From the NCBI GenBank assembly GCA_937914785.1, contig CALGIV010000218.1, forward strand, positions 1 to 7,710: a stretch of 7,710 nucleotides of DNA, written 5' to 3'. The translations under genes and the position numbers were made by a program. Below the pieces are notes generated by a model. That model worked only from the letters and a program-made list of their open reading frames with translations. It was not told the DNA's origin and ran no database searches. This document shows positions 5,367 to 7,710 of the stretch, piece by piece; position 1 is the first letter of the stretch; every line of letters begins with the position of its first letter. The DNA comes from an uncultured Eubacteriaceae bacterium (GTDB lineage Bacteria; Bacillota; Clostridia; Eubacteriales; UBA1433).

Positions 5367-6341
5367 TTATTGGTGCGTATTTTCTGCCTGTGTTTGTTGC
5401 ACTGCAGGCGCATAGGCATAGCGGTTCATCGGACGTACTGTGGCGCCGATATTCTGTGTGACGGCGATTTCTCTGATATTCGTATGCGAGATGCGACGCC
5501 AGACGATGATGATGCCGAGTGCGATGAAAACAAAGGAAATAGCAATATCGTAAAGCAGTCCGCGTAAGAATTGTGTATCTCTAAGCAACAGTGGCAGATA
5601 TGATATCGGATAGCCGTAAAGGGCAATGATGGCGGCGCTGTATAAAATGTATAATGCAAATGCATAAAAGACGGACAAAGCAATGGTGGTAATAATAACC
5701 GCCCGGTTCATACGGCCTTTCAGCAGTTTGTAGCCGAAGTAGATTCCCAATGGAATCAGTGCGTATAGAATCGAATAATGGGTTTCGGCAAACCACAATG
5801 AAAGCATCGTGGGAATACAACCGACGGCACCGCCCAATATTCCGCCGATCAATCCGGTGATGTAGCTGCCGCTCAGTTCATTTTTCTCTGTTGCTTCAAT
5901 GCGGCCGGCGAGATGTTCGTCGATGCAGTGCTTATGTACACAACGGTAAGTGTTTTTCACGATTGCGTAGCTGTCGCAATTGCCGCCGCTGCAATAGGGG
6001 CACTGGTCCAGTGGGCGAATGTCGTATTCTTTAAAAATACCGATCAGTGCATTTGCTGTCTCGGCAAAGACTTGTTGGATCGGCCTCTTCCTGCGGTTGC
6101 GTATCACGACGACAAAAGCATTGCTGCCGATGCGAAATTGTGCCTTTTGGCGCAATGCCTGCTTCAGTGCGTTTTTGGCCGGTTGCAATTGTGCTTTTTC
6201 GAACGGAAAAATCAGTTGTGCAGACCCGTTGATAAAGTGTATGACGACCGGATAGTCGCCGATTAAGCCGTAGGCGCTGCCTTCGTCTGCGAGCTCAAAG
6301 CCGGCGTTGAGGGCAAAGTTGGTAAATTCCTGTTTAGTCAT
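5367..6341 (-). CDS. Zinc-ribbon-containing membrane protein, function unknown
   Basis: A 324-residue protein with three parts. Residues 1-105 form a soluble alpha/beta domain. Residues 110-145 hold a cysteine cluster, CPYCSGGNC then YRCVHKHC (Cys114, 117, 122, 134, 139), which looks like a zinc ribbon. Residues about 158-281 contain four membrane helices, beginning with the glycine-rich SYITGLIGGILGGAVG. A Gln-rich tail ends the protein. The soluble ends and metal site are predicted to lie on the cytosolic side. I recognise the general architecture from uncharacterised Bacillota proteins but no named family. GGAG seven bases before the ATG supports the start. It is monocistronic in appearance, with a strong terminator downstream and a hairpin upstream after plsY. 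A weak promoter candidate, GTTTCA with TAAAAT (6375-6370), lies in the 92-bp upstream gap. Confidence 0.82.
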   Translation of the reverse strand: MTKQEFTNFALNAGFELADEGSAYGLIGDYPVVIHFINGSAQLIFPFEKAQLQPAKNALKQALRQKAQFRIGSNAFVVVIRNRRKRPIQQVFAETANALIGIFKEYDIRPLDQCPYCSGGNCDSYAIVKNTYRCVHKHCIDEHLAGRIEATEKNELSGSYITGLIGGILGGAVGCIPTMLSLWFAETHYSILYALIPLGIYFGYKLLKGRMNRAVIITTIALSVFYAFALYILYSAAIIALYGYPISYLPLLLRDTQFLRGLLYDIAISFVFIALGIIIVWRRISHTNIREIAVTQNIGATVRPMNRYAYAPAVQQTQAENTHQ

Positions 6342-6392
6342 TCTTCTTCTCCTTCTGATAGATGAAATTATTTTATGCGAAATTAGACATAA

Positions 6393-6416
6393 TGAAACCG
6401 CGCCAAAGCACGGTTT
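6393..6416 (-). terminator. Hairpin after plsY, probable weak terminator
   Basis: On the minus strand, AAACCGTG (6416-6409) pairs with CGCGGTTT (6402-6395) through eight base pairs including one U-G, around a CTTTGG loop that could close by one more pair. It lies 18 bp past the plsY stop. Only CATTATG follows rather than a U-run, so some readthrough into the next gene is likely. Confidence 0.5.
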
Positions 6417-6433
6417 ATTGTTGGGTGGGCGGG

Positions 6434-7066
6434 TTAAGCCTGTGTTCTGTTAGTGCGCTTTTCTTTAATATATTTGCGAATGCGTGGTTCCGTACCATCT
6501 AAAAAGCGTTGGATATTATCACGATGTTTGATAATGATGACAAGGCTTGTGATAGCCAAAAACAACACGCTGAGCGAAAAGCGGCCGGAAATAAAGTACA
6601 TACAGATTGGATATGCAACCATCACGGCAATAGTCGCAATGATAAGCCTGTCGGCAATAAACGCCAGCGCGACGGCACCAAGCCCGATGATCAGGCCGGT
6701 CAGCGGCGTGAGCGCAAGGCTTAAGCCGATGTAAGAAGCAAAGCCTTTACCGCCGCGAAAGCGCAATACAAACGGGTACATATGACCAAACACACAGGCG
6801 CAGCCGGCCAGTGTGTGTGCGTGCGGTAGGTTGGGAAACAGTGCGCGCGCGATGAAGACAGCGAGTGCGCCTTTAAAAATATCGCCGATATAGGCAAAAA
6901 ATGCCGTTTTGTAACCGGCGACGACGGCGACGTTGCTGGCGCCGACATTCTTCGTGCCCTGCTGGCGTAAATCGCGTCCTGTCTTGCGTTTTGCAAGGAT
7001 GTAGGAAACGACGATGTTTCCGATCAGGTAGCCGATCAACGCGCAAAGTAAGTATTGCCAAAACAT
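6434..7066 (-). CDS. plsY: PlsY-type acyl-phosphate:glycerol-3-phosphate acyltransferase (divergent)
   Basis: A 210-residue polytopic membrane protein of the PlsY/YneS family, which makes lysophosphatidic acid from acyl-phosphate and glycerol 3-phosphate as the first step of phospholipid synthesis. The three family motifs are present: GTKNVGASN (37-45) in motif 1; FGHMYPFVLRFRGGKG (93-108) with the substrate-binding glycine loop; and KHRDNIQRFLDGTE (180-193) with His181, Asn184 and Glu193. Motif 1 is unusual: the common GSIP is GNIV (16-19), GSGN is GTKN, and the Arg after GATN is absent. This suggests a paralogous clade, and activity needs testing. I chose the ATG at 7066, with AGGAG nine bases upstream; a TTG at 7087 is in frame but would place that site inside the gene. 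It starts 50 nt after the malQ stop and may be co-transcribed with it. Confidence 0.88.
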   Translation of the reverse strand: MFWQYLLCALIGYLIGNIVVSYILAKRKTGRDLRQQGTKNVGASNVAVVAGYKTAFFAYIGDIFKGALAVFIARALFPNLPHAHTLAGCACVFGHMYPFVLRFRGGKGFASYIGLSLALTPLTGLIIGLGAVALAFIADRLIIATIAVMVAYPICMYFISGRFSLSVLFLAITSLVIIIKHRDNIQRFLDGTEPRIRKYIKEKRTNRTQA

Positions 7067-7116
7067 TGCGTCATACTCCTGTAACAAATCTTACATAATT
7101 CTACTGTGTAAATTTA

Positions 7117-7710
7117 TCATAAAGCAATGCGTTTGTCAACATCGGTGCGAAGGCTTCGTATGGGTTCCGCCTTGCTTTCACTGCGTCCGTACAGTGCGCA
7201 GAGTTCATTGATTTGGTGTGCAAAAGCTTCGTTCAGATCCAGCGCATTCAGGCGCCAGAGCCAGTTGCCGCCGACGGTGGAAGGCGTATTGATGCGCCCT
7301 TCTGCGCCGACGGACAGGTAATCTTGCAGTGAGATGACAGCCAGACGGCTTTTGCTGCCAAGTGCGGTTTTGAGCATGCATTCCGGCAAGTGGCGCCGGC
7401 GCCGGCAGTTTGTATAGGCCAGTGCTTTTTTGATGCGGCTTTCTTCAGTATACTTTGTCCAGTGACGCAGTGTAGCGTTGTCGTGTGTGCCCGTATAGAC
7501 GACGCTGTTTTTCTCGTAGTTGTGGGGCAAATGTTCATTATCCCCTTTGATGTCAAAGCCAAACTGGATGACCTTCATCCCTGCAAAGCCGCTGAAAAGG
7601 CGCAAATATTCGCTTTGTACTGTTACAAATCCTAAATCTTCGGCAATAAATTTGTCTTTGGAAGCAACTGTTTTAATTGCCTTGATAAAGTCTGTGGACG
7701 GGCCTTGCCG
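7117..7710 (-). CDS. malQ: 4-alpha-glucanotransferase (amylomaltase, GH77), C-terminal part
   Basis: The last 197 residues of a gene that begins beyond the right edge. The fragment reads GPSTDFIKAIK, then FIAEDLGFVT, where Glu24 of the fragment is the family's general acid/base. It continues with FAGMKVIQFGFD, DNEHLPHNY and VYTGTHDN, with Asp77 as the transition-state-stabilising aspartate. SRLAVISLQDYL and RINTPSTVGGNWLWR complete the signature GH77 C-terminal blocks. The catalytic nucleophile lies outside the window. The enzyme transfers alpha-1,4-glucan segments during maltodextrin, starch or glycogen metabolism in the cytosol. It ends in TGA 50 nt before plsY on the same strand, with no terminator between. 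Whether other glycogen or maltose genes lie upstream cannot be seen here. Confidence 0.95.
   Translation of the reverse strand, partial: RQGPSTDFIKAIKTVASKDKFIAEDLGFVTVQSEYLRLFSGFAGMKVIQFGFDIKGDNEHLPHNYEKNSVVYTGTHDNATLRHWTKYTEESRIKKALAYTNCRRRRHLPECMLKTALGSKSRLAVISLQDYLSVGAEGRINTPSTVGGNWLWRLNALDLNEAFAHQINELCALYGRSESKAEPIRSLRTDVDKRIAL

Overview
The window looks like chromosomal DNA from a Bacillota (Firmicutes) bacterium of moderate GC content. The reasons are strong GGAG-type ribosome binding sites, near-consensus sigma-A promoters, a small XRE regulator paired with a membrane protein, a VanY-type carboxypeptidase, a PlsY-type acyltransferase and a tRNA gene with encoded CCA. I cannot name the genus. 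All genes but one lie on the minus strand.

Reading the minus strand from its 5' side (high coordinates): the 3' part of a GH77 4-alpha-glucanotransferase (malQ, runs off the right edge) is followed 50 nt later by plsY. Next come a zinc-ribbon/four-helix membrane protein of unknown function ending in a good terminator, then vanY with its own near-consensus promoter, then tRNA-Arg(CCT), whose promoter is embedded in the last codons and stop of vanY.

Directly 3' of the tRNA the character changes. There is a headless C-terminal fragment of a 'DIPAGEY' surface-protein domain, a bidirectional terminator, and a convergent AT-rich lipoprotein gene on the plus strand (the only plus-strand gene). I read 2.9-4.15 kb as accessory DNA, possibly the eroded remnant of something that inserted at the tRNA 3' end.

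Further left is an XRE repressor and membrane protein pair with 8 nt overlap, controlled from a TTTACA-17-TATACT promoter with a 22-bp palindromic operator at the start site. Then comes a cysteine-containing 162-aa protein of unknown function. Its leader carries a 39-bp perfect dyad over the promoter region and a possible pseudoknot that would hide its ribosome binding site. The left end holds a radical-SAM protein of the SPL (spore photoproduct lyase-like) family and, 23 nt downstream, the N-terminal part of a HAD phosphatase or phosphoglucomutase, cut by the left edge.

No transposase, CRISPR array, rRNA or known riboswitch was seen. The most interesting unexplained signals are the stacked RNA/DNA structures upstream of the 162-aa gene and the tRNA-Arg 3' flank.
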